8,923 nt of DNA from an uncultured Flavobacteriales bacterium (lineage in GTDB: Bacteria; Bacteroidota; Bacteroidia; Flavobacteriales_D; Crocinitomicaceae). Below the pieces are notes generated by a model that saw only the letters and a list, made by a program, of their open reading frames with translations, had not been told where the DNA came from and ran no database searches. Position numbers and translations under genes: made by a program. The stretch is taken from positions 1-8,923 of the forward strand of contig CAIUKX010000025.1 in NCBI GenBank assembly GCA_903899795.1. The letters run 5' to 3'. Of the stretch, positions 1 through 5,413 are shown piece after piece; the first letter of the stretch is position 1; each line of letters opens with the position of its first letter.

Positions 1-315
1 ATTGAGGATGCAAAAAAGAACTTGATTAAAGTTCCGATTTTGAAAGGAACAGTTCCGCATACTCAAAAAGGTAAATTCGGTGGAGCAGAAGTTTTACTTA
101 AACCAGCTTCAGAAGGTACAGGAGTAATTGCAGGTGGTGCAATGCGTGCAGTATTGGAAAGTGTAGGAATACACAACGTATTGGCGAAATCTCAAGGATC
201 TTCTAATCCTCACAACGTAGTGAAAGCTACTATGGACGCACTTTCAAGAATGAGAGATGCAGTTGCAGTAGCTAGACAACGTGGTATTTCAGTTGATAAA
301 GTGTTTAACGGTTAA
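1..315 (+). CDS. rpsE: 30S ribosomal protein S5 (uS5), 3' part
   Basis: This is the C-terminal 104 residues of S5, a small-subunit protein at the decoding side of the 30S that affects accuracy and mRNA helicase activity. The frame is open from base 1 (Ile-Glu-Asp-Ala), so the start and roughly the first 65-70 residues lie outside the window. What remains is the C-terminal S5 domain, including the family stretches VPILKGTVPH, KFGGAEVLLKPA, GTGVIAGGAMRAVLE and SNPHNVVKATMDAL. A TTG codon at 22 could look like a start, but conserved coding sequence precedes it. The gene ends in TAA 12 nt before rpmD, the usual spc-operon order. Nothing in the visible part is unusual. The identification rests on several family-diagnostic motifs and on context. 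Confidence 0.97.
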   Translation: MEDAKKNLIKVPILKGTVPHTQKGKFGGAEVLLKPASEGTGVIAGGAMRAVLESVGIHNVLAKSQGSSNPHNVVKATMDALSRMRDAVAVARQRGISVDKVFNG

Positions 316-327
316 TAGATATTTATT

Positions 328-504
328 ATGGCTACAATTAAAATCAAGCACGTGAAAAGTGCTATTAATCGTCCAGCAGATCAGAAAGCTACGCTAGTTG
401 CGTTGGGATTTAGAAAGTTGAATCAAACTGTTGAAAAAGAAGCAACTCCACAAATCCTTGGAATGGTAAAGAAAGTACAACACCTTTTGAAGGTTGTTGA
501 GTAA
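328..504 (+). CDS. rpmD: 50S ribosomal protein L30 (uL30)
   Basis: A 58-residue protein, the normal length for bacterial L30, a small globular large-subunit protein. It begins MATIKIKHVKSAIN, continues with a central ALGFRKLNQTVEK segment and ends with MVKKVQHLLKVVE. This matches the family layout: a first beta strand, a conserved LGLRK-like helix turn, and a C-terminal MI.KV.HL motif. The ATG at 328 is preceded by TATTTATT and has no Shine-Dalgarno sequence. The gene sits between rpsE and rplO, exactly where L30 lies in spc operons, with gaps of 12 and 22 nt. It is therefore almost certainly cotranscribed and translated from the polycistronic message. It is basic and lacks any extension. Confidence 0.95.
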   Translation: MATIKIKHVKSAINRPADQKATLVALGFRKLNQTVEKEATPQILGMVKKVQHLLKVVE

Positions 505-526
505 AACTTAATAAAACGAATTTACG

Positions 527-973
527 ATGAATTTAGAAAATTTAACTCCAGCAAAAGGCTCTACGAAAAACCGTAAGAGAATTGCTCGTGGACAAGGATC
601 AGGTCGTGGCGGAACGTCGACTAGAGGTCACAAAGGAGCAAAATCAAGATCTGGGTATAGCACAAAAATCGGTTTTGAGGGAGGGCAAATGCCACTTCAA
701 AGACGTGTACCTAAGTTTGGTTTTAAGAATATAAACCGTGTTGAATACAAAGCTATTAATTTAGATATTATTCAATCATTGGTTGAACGCAAAAACATTA
801 CGGAAATTACTCCTGAAGTTTTACGCGAGAATGGACTTGTGTCAAGAAACGAATTGGTGAAGATATTAGGAAGAGGCGAGTTGACATCTAAGGTTAACAT
901 TACTGCACACAAATTTTCAGGGACTGCGAAATCAGTAATTGAAGAAAAAGGTGGTAATTGTTCAGAAATCTAA
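527..973 (+). CDS. rplO: 50S ribosomal protein L15 (uL15)
   Basis: A 148-residue protein of typical length for L15, a late-assembly large-subunit protein. The N-terminal half is the basic, Gly-rich extended segment that threads into 23S rRNA: LTPAKGSTKNRKRIARGQGSG at about 6-26, then GHKGAKSRSG at about 34-43 and GFEGGQMPLQRRVPKFGF at about 49-66. The globular C-terminal domain covers about 75-145 and ends in the usual AHKFSGTAKSVIEEKGG pattern. The ATG at 527 has an A/T-rich upstream region with no Shine-Dalgarno sequence and is the natural start, since MNLENLTPAKGS matches family N-termini. The stop codon lies next to a possible promoter motif (975-982) that would serve secY. Confidence 0.97.
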   Translation: MNLENLTPAKGSTKNRKRIARGQGSGRGGTSTRGHKGAKSRSGYSTKIGFEGGQMPLQRRVPKFGFKNINRVEYKAINLDIIQSLVERKNITEITPEVLRENGLVSRNELVKILGRGELTSKVNITAHKFSGTAKSVIEEKGGNCSEI

Positions 974-974
974 T

Positions 975-982
975 TAACTTTG
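975..982 (+). promoter_or_regulatory. candidate -7 promoter element upstream of secY
   Basis: The octamer TAACTTTG fits the Bacteroidota -7 consensus TAnnTTTG exactly. It starts 2 nt after the rplO stop codon and 24 nt before the secY ATG. The same nine bases, TAACTTTGC, occur ahead of carA. The -33 element is poor: the nearest TTG (958-960) leaves a spacer of only about 14 nt, shorter than the roughly 19 nt or more that is usual. If used, transcription would start near 987 and give a leader of about 12 nt. It would be an internal promoter inside the ribosomal operon. This is inferred from the motif alone. Confidence 0.38.
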
Positions 983-998
983 CCAACATTTTTAAGGA

Positions 999-2339
999 AT
1001 GAAACGTTTTATACAAAATATCAAGAACATTTGGAAAGTTGAAGAATTGAGAAAGAGAATCATTTTGACTCTTTCTCTAATTCTTATTTACCGAGTTGGT
1101 TCATTCATTATTTTACCAGGTGTAAATTATAGTGCTCTTGAAGCTTCACAAAAGAATGGAGGACAAAACACACTTGAAACATTGCTGTCATTGTTTTCAG
1201 GTGGAGGTTTCTCTCATGCTTCTGTTATGGCGTTGGGGATTATGCCTTACATCAGTGCATCCATCATTATGCAACTATTAGGAATGGCTGTACCAGCTGT
1301 TCAAAAAATGCAGAATGAAGGAGAATCCGGAAGAAAACAAATCAACAATTACACCCGTATTTTGACAATCGTTATTTGTGCTCTTCAAGCACCAAGTTAT
1401 TTGTCATTGTATGTTGCGAATAAAGGCGCTATGCCTGCAGACGCGACAACCTTCTGGTGGACACAAACTATTCTTGTGTTAATTGCTGGTTCTATGTTTG
1501 CTGTATGGTTAGGTGAGAGAATTACGGATAAAGGAATCGGAAACGGAATTTCCCTTTTGATTACTGTTGGAATTTTAGCTCGTCTTCCTGAAGCTTTCTT
1601 AGCTGAAATTGGGATTAGTTCTGGTAACATGATTAAAATTGTTCTTGAGATAGTCGGTTTCATGCTGGTTGTAATGGGTACAGTATTAATTGTTCAAGGA
1701 GTAAGAAAAATTCCATTAAATACGGCAAAAAGAGTGGTTGGAGCGCGTTCGGTTGATGCTCAAGGAGCAAGAAACTACCTCCCAATCAAAGTAAATGCAA
1801 GTGGGGTGATGCCTATCATTTTTGCTCAAGCAATTATGACAATTCCGGTAATGATCTTTTCAGGTACTAAACCAGGTGAAGGAAGTTTTATCCAACGAGA
1901 ACTGAGTAATATTTATGGGGTTGGTTACAACACTTTGTTGGCCGTATTAATTATTGTGTTTACTTATTTTTACACAGCAATTATGATTAACCCTCGTAAA
2001 ATTGCGGATGATTTGAAAAGATCAGGAGGTTTCATTCCAGGTGTTAAACCAGGAGAAGATACAGCAGAGTATATCGATACATTGGTGTCGCGTATTACTT
2101 TCCCTGGATCTTTGACTTTGGCAATAGTTGCTATTTTACCACCTATCGCTCACATTGTAGGTGTAAATGATGCATTTGCAATGTTCTTCGGAGGTACCTC
2201 AGTGTTGATTATGGTTGGAGTTGTTTTAGATACATTACAACAAATAGAATCCTACTTATTGAACCGTCACATGGATGGTTTGATGGAAGGTACACGTGTG
2301 AGAGGAAGAAGAACTGCAAACGAATTATCAGGAATATAA
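999..2339 (+). CDS. secY: Protein translocase subunit SecY
   Basis: SecY is the pore subunit of the SecYEG translocon in the cytoplasmic membrane, through which secreted and inner-membrane proteins pass. The 446-residue length is normal and ten hydrophobic segments can be followed. The first (about 21-42) comes after an amphipathic, basic N-terminus. Diagnostic stretches are GIMPYISASIIMQLL (80-94), GERITDKGIGNGISLLI (172-188), LPIKVNASGVMPIIFA (261-276), the cytosolic loop RSGGFIPGVKPGEDTAEYI (341-359, a SecA/ribosome contact region), and the C-terminal ESYLLNRHMDGLM. The ATG at 999 gives the expected MKRFIQNIKNIWKVEELRKR start. An AAGGA next to the ATG is too close to act as a Shine-Dalgarno sequence. 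infA follows after only 3 nt, with no map or adk gene between, suggesting tight translational coupling. Confidence 0.98.
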   Translation: MKRFIQNIKNIWKVEELRKRIILTLSLILIYRVGSFIILPGVNYSALEASQKNGGQNTLETLLSLFSGGGFSHASVMALGIMPYISASIIMQLLGMAVPAVQKMQNEGESGRKQINNYTRILTIVICALQAPSYLSLYVANKGAMPADATTFWWTQTILVLIAGSMFAVWLGERITDKGIGNGISLLITVGILARLPEAFLAEIGISSGNMIKIVLEIVGFMLVVMGTVLIVQGVRKIPLNTAKRVVGARSVDAQGARNYLPIKVNASGVMPIIFAQAIMTIPVMIFSGTKPGEGSFIQRELSNIYGVGYNTLLAVLIIVFTYFYTAIMINPRKIADDLKRSGGFIPGVKPGEDTAEYIDTLVSRITFPGSLTLAIVAILPPIAHIVGVNDAFAMFFGGTSVLIMVGVVLDTLQQIESYLLNRHMDGLMEGTRVRGRRTANELSGI

Positions 2340-2342
2340 CAA

Positions 2343-2561
2343 ATGGCTAAACAAGCATCGATTGAACAGGATGGTGTGATCACTGAGGCTCTATCTAACG
2401 CAATGTTTAGAGTAGAGTTGGAAAATGGACACGTAGTAACTGCTCATATTTCGGGAAAAATGAGAATGTTTTACATTAAAATTCTTCCAGGTGACCGTGT
2501 TAAAGTTGAAATGTCTCCTTATGATTTAACAAAAGGTAGAATTTCTTTTAGATACAAATAG
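2343..2561 (+). CDS. infA: Translation initiation factor IF-1
   Basis: A 72-residue protein, the exact usual length of IF1. IF1 is a single OB-fold (S1-like) factor that binds the 30S A site and assists IF2 and IF3 in start-codon selection. The sequence is nearly textbook: MFRVELENGHVVTAHISGKM at about 21-40, then MRMFYIKILPGDRVKVEMSPYDL and the closing KGRISFRYK. A Phe occupies the position that is commonly Asn in NYIRI, a mild variation. The ATG at 2343 lies 3 nt after the secY stop, so translation is probably coupled. The AGGA about a dozen bases upstream is part of the secY coding sequence and is likely coincidental. Confidence 0.98.
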   Translation: MAKQASIEQDGVITEALSNAMFRVELENGHVVTAHISGKMRMFYIKILPGDRVKVEMSPYDLTKGRISFRYK

Positions 2562-2587
2562 GAATAAAATCCTTAAACAGAAAAAAA

Positions 2588-2704
2588 ATGAAAGTAAGAG
2601 CTTCAGTAAAAAAACGATCTGTAGATTGCAAGATCGTTAAGAGAAAAGGTGTGGTTTATGTGATTAATAAAAAGAATCCTAAACTTAAACAAAGACAAGG
2701 GTAA
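2588..2704 (+). CDS. rpmJ: 50S ribosomal protein L36 (bL36), zinc-ligand-poor form
   Basis: A 38-residue protein beginning MKVRASVKK and ending KQRQG, which identifies L36, the smallest large-subunit protein. In zinc-binding L36 the ligands are Cys11, Cys14, Cys27 and His33. Here these positions are Ser11, Cys14, Asn27 and Leu33, so three of four ligands are gone and a zinc ribbon cannot form in the usual way. I recall this zinc-free (C-minus) type as common in Bacteroidota, where the fold is presumably held by rRNA contacts. The ATG follows a run of eight A residues. Spacing is 26 nt from infA and 11 nt to rpsM, as expected in this cluster. Confidence 0.95.
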   Translation: MKVRASVKKRSVDCKIVKRKGVVYVINKKNPKLKQRQG

Positions 2705-2715
2705 AAGTAAAAGGT

Positions 2716-3090
2716 ATGGCGCGTATTGCAGGTATAGATTTACCAAAAAACAAGAGAGGTGTAATCGGTTTGACTTACATCTACGGTATTGGACGTAGCA
2801 CTTCAGCAGAGATTCTGAAAGCTAACAACATTGATGAAAACATCAAAGTTCAAGATTGGAATGACGATCAGCTTGGAGCGATCCGTAATTCTATTAACGA
2901 AATTAAAGTGGAAGGTCAACTTCGTTCAGAAGTTCAGTTGCACATTAAACGTTTAATGGATATCGGATGCTACAGAGGAATTCGTCACCGTTCTGGTCTT
3001 CCGTTAAGAGGTCAACACACGAAAAATAACTCTCGTACAAGAAAAGGTAAGAGAAAAACAGTTGCGAACAAGAAAAAAGCGACTAAATAA
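2716..3090 (+). CDS. rpsM: 30S ribosomal protein S13 (uS13)
   Basis: A 124-residue protein of normal length. S13 sits in the 30S head, contacts the P-site tRNA and forms intersubunit bridges with the 50S. It opens with MARIAGIDLPKNKRGVIGLT and YIYGIGRSTSAEIL, the helical N-terminal domain. It ends with the long basic tail typical of the family: CYRGIRHRSGLPLRGQ at about 85-100, then HTKNNSRTRKGKRKTVANKKK, which reaches towards tRNA. It is the first gene of the classical alpha-operon segment (rpsM-rpsK-rpsD-rpoA-rplQ). In enterobacteria the S4 autoregulatory site lies before rpsM. Here the gap upstream is only 11 nt and leaves no room for such a site; the possible S4 leader lies before rpsD instead. 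Confidence 0.98.
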   Translation: MARIAGIDLPKNKRGVIGLTYIYGIGRSTSAEILKANNIDENIKVQDWNDDQLGAIRNSINEIKVEGQLRSEVQLHIKRLMDIGCYRGIRHRSGLPLRGQHTKNNSRTRKGKRKTVANKKKATK

Positions 3091-3101
3091 TTAAAGTAAA
3101 G

Positions 3102-3488
3102 ATGGCAAAGTCTAATCAAAAAAAGAAGAAGATTGTTAAAGTAGATGCAGTTGGCGAAGCGCATATTAATGCTACCTTCAACAACATCATTATTTCTTTG
3201 ACTAACAACGCAGGACAAGTTATTTCTTGGTCTTCCGCTGGAAAAATGGGTTTTAGAGGTTCTAAAAAGAATACTCCTTATGCTGCTCAAGTTGCTGCTG
3301 AGGATTGCTCGAAAGAAGCTCATGACTTCGGATTACGTAAAGTGAAAGTGTATGTGAAAGGTCCAGGTGGTGGTCGTGAGTCTGCTATCAGATCTATACA
3401 TAACAGTGGTATTGAAGTAACAGAAATTATCGACGTTACTCCACTTCCACACAACGGATGTCGTCCTCCGAAAAGACGTAGAGTTTAG
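3102..3488 (+). CDS. rpsK: 30S ribosomal protein S11 (uS11)
   Basis: A 128-residue protein of usual length. S11 lies on the 30S platform near the mRNA exit channel and the anti-Shine-Dalgarno end of 16S rRNA. Diagnostic parts are GEAHINATFNNIIISLT at about 18-34, the GKMGFRGSKKNTPYAAQ loop at about 47-63, VYVKGPGGGRESAIR at about 83-97, and the C-terminal DVTPLPHNGCRPPKRRRV. The Asn118-Gly119 pair is where isoaspartate forms in the E. coli protein, so the same modification is possible here. That is family knowledge and not visible in the DNA. The gene starts 11 nt after rpsM and is followed by an 89-nt structured gap before rpsD. Confidence 0.98.
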   Translation: MAKSNQKKKKIVKVDAVGEAHINATFNNIIISLTNNAGQVISWSSAGKMGFRGSKKNTPYAAQVAAEDCSKEAHDFGLRKVKVYVKGPGGGRESAIRSIHNSGIEVTEIIDVTPLPHNGCRPPKRRRV

Positions 3489-3499
3489 TAAGTTTAACA

Positions 3500-3563
3500 A
3501 AAAAGAGAGTTCCGAGTTCGGAAGATTATCGAAGGAAAGCCTTAATTCATAATCTCTCTTTTT
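3500..3563 (+). promoter_or_regulatory. rpsD leader: predicted three-way-junction RNA (candidate S4 autoregulatory element)
   Basis: Most of the 89-nt rpsK-rpsD gap can fold. The outer stem P1 pairs AAAAAGAGA (3500-3508) with TCTCTTTTT (3555-3563). Inside it, hairpin P2 pairs TTCCG (3510-3514) with CGGAA (3519-3523) around an AGTT loop. Next to P2, P3 pairs GATTAT (3524-3529) with ATAATC (3549-3554) and encloses AAGG/CCTT (3532-3535 with 3540-3543). The helices abut with almost no unpaired bases. P1 ends in a T run, so it could also act as an attenuator. A-rich sequence then leads to the rpsD ATG 14 nt later. S4 represses its own synthesis in other bacteria, and I recall proposed S4 leaders in Bacteroidota. 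I cannot confirm that this is one of them. Confidence 0.6.
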
Positions 3564-3577
3564 AAAATAAAATAAAA

Positions 3578-4186
3578 ATGGCAAGATACATAGGTCCAAA
3601 ATCTAAAATCGCTCGTCGGTTTTTAGATCCGATTTTCGGTCCGGACAAAGCATTAGATCGTAGACAGTACGGTCCAGGTCAACACGGTCCAAACAAAAGA
3701 CGTGGTGGTAAATTATCTGAATATGGTATTCAGTTAAAAGAGAAGCAAAAAGCTAAATATACCTATGGTATATTGGAGAAGCAGTTCGCTAACATGTTTG
3801 AGAAAGCATCTCGAATGAAAGGTATTACAGGTGAGAACTTATTACAATTGTGTGAGACTCGTTTGGATAATACAATTTTCAGATTGGGAGTTTCTCCAAC
3901 AAGAAATGGCGCTCGCCAATTAGTTTCTCACAGACACATTACTGTTAACGGTGAAGTTGTAAACATTCCTTCATATACTGTAAAAGTAGGTGATGTAGTA
4001 GGAATCCGTGAAAAATCTAAATCATTAGAAGTGATTACAGGTTCGTTACTAACAAATAATAAAAAATACGACTGGTTGGATTGGAATTCTTCTGATATGA
4101 CAGGTAGATTATTGAGTGTTCCGGCACGTGAAATGATTCCTGAAAACATCAAAGAACAGTTAATCGTCGAATTATATTCTAAATAA
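3578..4186 (+). CDS. rpsD: 30S ribosomal protein S4 (uS4), cysteine-free N-terminal form
   Basis: A 202-residue protein of standard length. S4 is a primary 16S rRNA binder that starts 30S assembly and, in several bacteria, represses its own mRNA. The N-terminal domain (about 1-95) has the family opening MARYIGPKSKIARRF and the GPGQHGPNKRRG stretch at about 32-43. The S4 RNA-binding domain runs from about 96 to 160: RLDNTIFRLGVSPTRNGARQ, then SHRHITVNGEVVNIPSY and VKVGDVVGI. The N-terminal zinc cysteines of some S4 proteins are absent. The only Cys is at about 92, so this is a zinc-free S4. The start follows AAAATAAAATAAAA and no Shine-Dalgarno sequence. The gene is preceded by a structured leader and followed by a 139-nt gap. 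Confidence 0.98.
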   Translation: MARYIGPKSKIARRFLDPIFGPDKALDRRQYGPGQHGPNKRRGGKLSEYGIQLKEKQKAKYTYGILEKQFANMFEKASRMKGITGENLLQLCETRLDNTIFRLGVSPTRNGARQLVSHRHITVNGEVVNIPSYTVKVGDVVGIREKSKSLEVITGSLLTNNKKYDWLDWNSSDMTGRLLSVPAREMIPENIKEQLIVELYSK

Positions 4187-4258
4187 GCCGGTGCATTAGC
4201 ATCAAGATATTTAGTCAATAGGTTAAAGTTAATTAATCACATTGAATTGTAGCTAAAG

Positions 4259-4289
4259 GGTATAGTTGACCTCTTCAATCTTCTATACC
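4259..4289 (+). promoter_or_regulatory. hairpin in the rpsD-rpoA gap, possible rpoA leader element
   Basis: GGTATAG (4259-4265) and CTATACC (4283-4289) form a perfect 7-bp stem. Inside, TTGA (4266-4269) can pair with TCAA (4275-4278) around a CCTCT loop, leaving a TCTT bulge (4279-4282). No T run follows, so it is not a standard terminator. Two weaker pairings in the same gap, TTAGC/GCTAA (4196-4200 with 4252-4256) and TCAAT/ATTGA (4215-4219 with 4241-4245), would place a second, larger stem just upstream. The role is unknown. Processing, mRNA stabilisation or control of rpoA translation are all possible. Confidence 0.4.
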
Positions 4290-4325
4290 GCGCAACTGCA
4301 AGACAATTAAAAAGAAGAAAACAAA

Positions 4326-5318
4326 ATGGCAATTTTAGATTTTCAGAAACCTGATAAGGTTATTATGATTCAGTCCGATGAGCATCAAGGACAGTTTGAA
4401 TTCCGTCCGCTTGAACCGGGCTATGGAATAACAGTTGGTAACGCATTGCGTCGAATCTTGCTTTCTTCATTAGAAGGATTTGCAATTTCTTCCGTTCGTT
4501 TTGAAGGTGCTGATCATGAGTTTACGACTATTAAAGGAGTTGTAGAAGATATTACCGAAATAATCCTTAATTTGAAACAAGTTCGTTTCAAACAACAAAT
4601 CGAGGGTACAGATACTGAAACAGTGGTTGTTTCAATCAGTGGTCAGGATAAATTAACTGCAGGTGATTTAGGTAAATTTACTTCTGCTTTCCAAGTTTTA
4701 AATTCAGACTTAGTAATCTGTAATATGGAACCTTCAGTGAAATTGGAAATGGAACTTACGATCATTAAAGGTCGCGGATACATTCCTGCAGAAGAAAACA
4801 AAGTAAGTAACGCTCCGTTTGGTACTATTTTCGTTGATTCTATTTTTACACCTATCAAAAATGTAAAATTCTCAGTTGAAAACTTCCGTGTGGAACAAAA
4901 AACTGACTACGAAAAATTAGTTTTTGATATTGTAACTGATGGTTCTATTCACCCTAAAGAAGCACTTAAAGAATCTGCAAAAATCTTGATTCATCACTTT
5001 ATGCTTTTCTCTGATGAGCGTATTACTTTAGATAGTGAAGTGAAAGCGGATTCTGAAGAGTTCGACGAAACGTCATTACACATGAGACAATTATTGAAAA
5101 CCAAATTGGTTGATATGGATTTGTCTGTACGTGCTTTGAACTGTTTGAAAGCAGCTGATGTGGAAACATTGGGTGATTTGGTATCATATAATAAAAATGA
5201 TCTATTGAAGTTCCGTAATTTCGGTAAGAAATCACTTACTGAGTTAGAAGATCTTGTTGATAACAAAGGTCTTACTTTCGGGATGAACGTTGCCAAATAT
5301 AAATTGGATAAAGATTAG
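4326..5318 (+). CDS. rpoA: DNA-directed RNA polymerase subunit alpha
   Basis: A 330-residue protein of usual length. Two copies form the scaffold on which beta and beta' assemble. The N-terminal dimerisation domain (about 1-235) shows FRPLEPGYGITVGNALRRILL at about 26-46, the helix that binds the large subunits, then GAISS-like GFAISSVRFEG and VVEDITEIILNLKQ. An acidic linker (about 238-248) leads to the C-terminal domain (about 255-322), which contacts UP-element DNA and activators. Its DNA-binding stretch LSVRALNCLKAADVETLGDLV contains Arg269, equivalent to E. coli Arg265, followed by NFGKKSLTELEDLV and GLTFGMNV. Both domains are intact. The ATG at 4326 follows AAAGAAGAAAACAAA. It is placed between rpsD and rplQ as in nearly all bacteria, but with unusually long gaps on both sides. 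Confidence 0.99.
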   Translation: MAILDFQKPDKVIMIQSDEHQGQFEFRPLEPGYGITVGNALRRILLSSLEGFAISSVRFEGADHEFTTIKGVVEDITEIILNLKQVRFKQQIEGTDTETVVVSISGQDKLTAGDLGKFTSAFQVLNSDLVICNMEPSVKLEMELTIIKGRGYIPAEENKVSNAPFGTIFVDSIFTPIKNVKFSVENFRVEQKTDYEKLVFDIVTDGSIHPKEALKESAKILIHHFMLFSDERITLDSEVKADSEEFDETSLHMRQLLKTKLVDMDLSVRALNCLKAADVETLGDLVSYNKNDLLKFRNFGKKSLTELEDLVDNKGLTFGMNVAKYKLDKD

Positions 5319-5400
5319 TATCGCAATAAATTAATAATGGCGTAATAGGTGGCTGAGCTAAAGCGATACCTTGAAAAGACTCAGTTAACCGTTACTTACG
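5318..5400 (+). promoter_or_regulatory. rpoA-rplQ gap: predicted pseudoknotted RNA, possible L17 leader
   Basis: An imperfect stem pairs GTAA (5342-5345) with TTAC (5392-5395), GGT (5348-5350) with ACC (5388-5390) and CTGAG (5353-5357) with CTCAG (5380-5384). These 12 bp are separated by two small internal loops. The 22-nt apical loop contains GCGATAC (5363-5369), a perfect 7-base match to GTATCGC (5318-5324), whose first base is the G of the rpoA stop codon. Both pairings together form a pseudoknot. CGTAA/TTACG (5341-5345 with 5396-5400) is an alternative base of the stem. One 7-mer match by chance in such a gap is not rare, so the call depends on the combined arrangement. Confidence 0.42.
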
Positions 5401-5413
5401 AAATTTTATAAAA

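Noticed and set aside
22..24. TTG as the start of a short S5-like gene.
   Set aside because: The same frame is open and S5-like upstream to base 1, so the gene is simply cut by the window edge.
2329..2332. AGGA upstream of infA as a Shine-Dalgarno sequence.
   Set aside because: It is part of secY codons, and no neighbouring gene uses such a signal, so coincidence is more likely.
3489..3496. TAAGTTTA as a promoter giving a transcript that starts at the rpsD leader.
   Set aside because: It has only seven of eight matches and no -33 element. The position is suggestive, but the motif is too common in A/T-rich DNA.
3500..3563. The rpsK-rpsD structure as a plain terminator ending the operon.
   Set aside because: The closing stem is mostly A-T, with internal helices and a branched shape, and rpsD follows 14 nt later with no clear promoter. 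A regulatory leader or attenuator fits better, though partial termination is not excluded.
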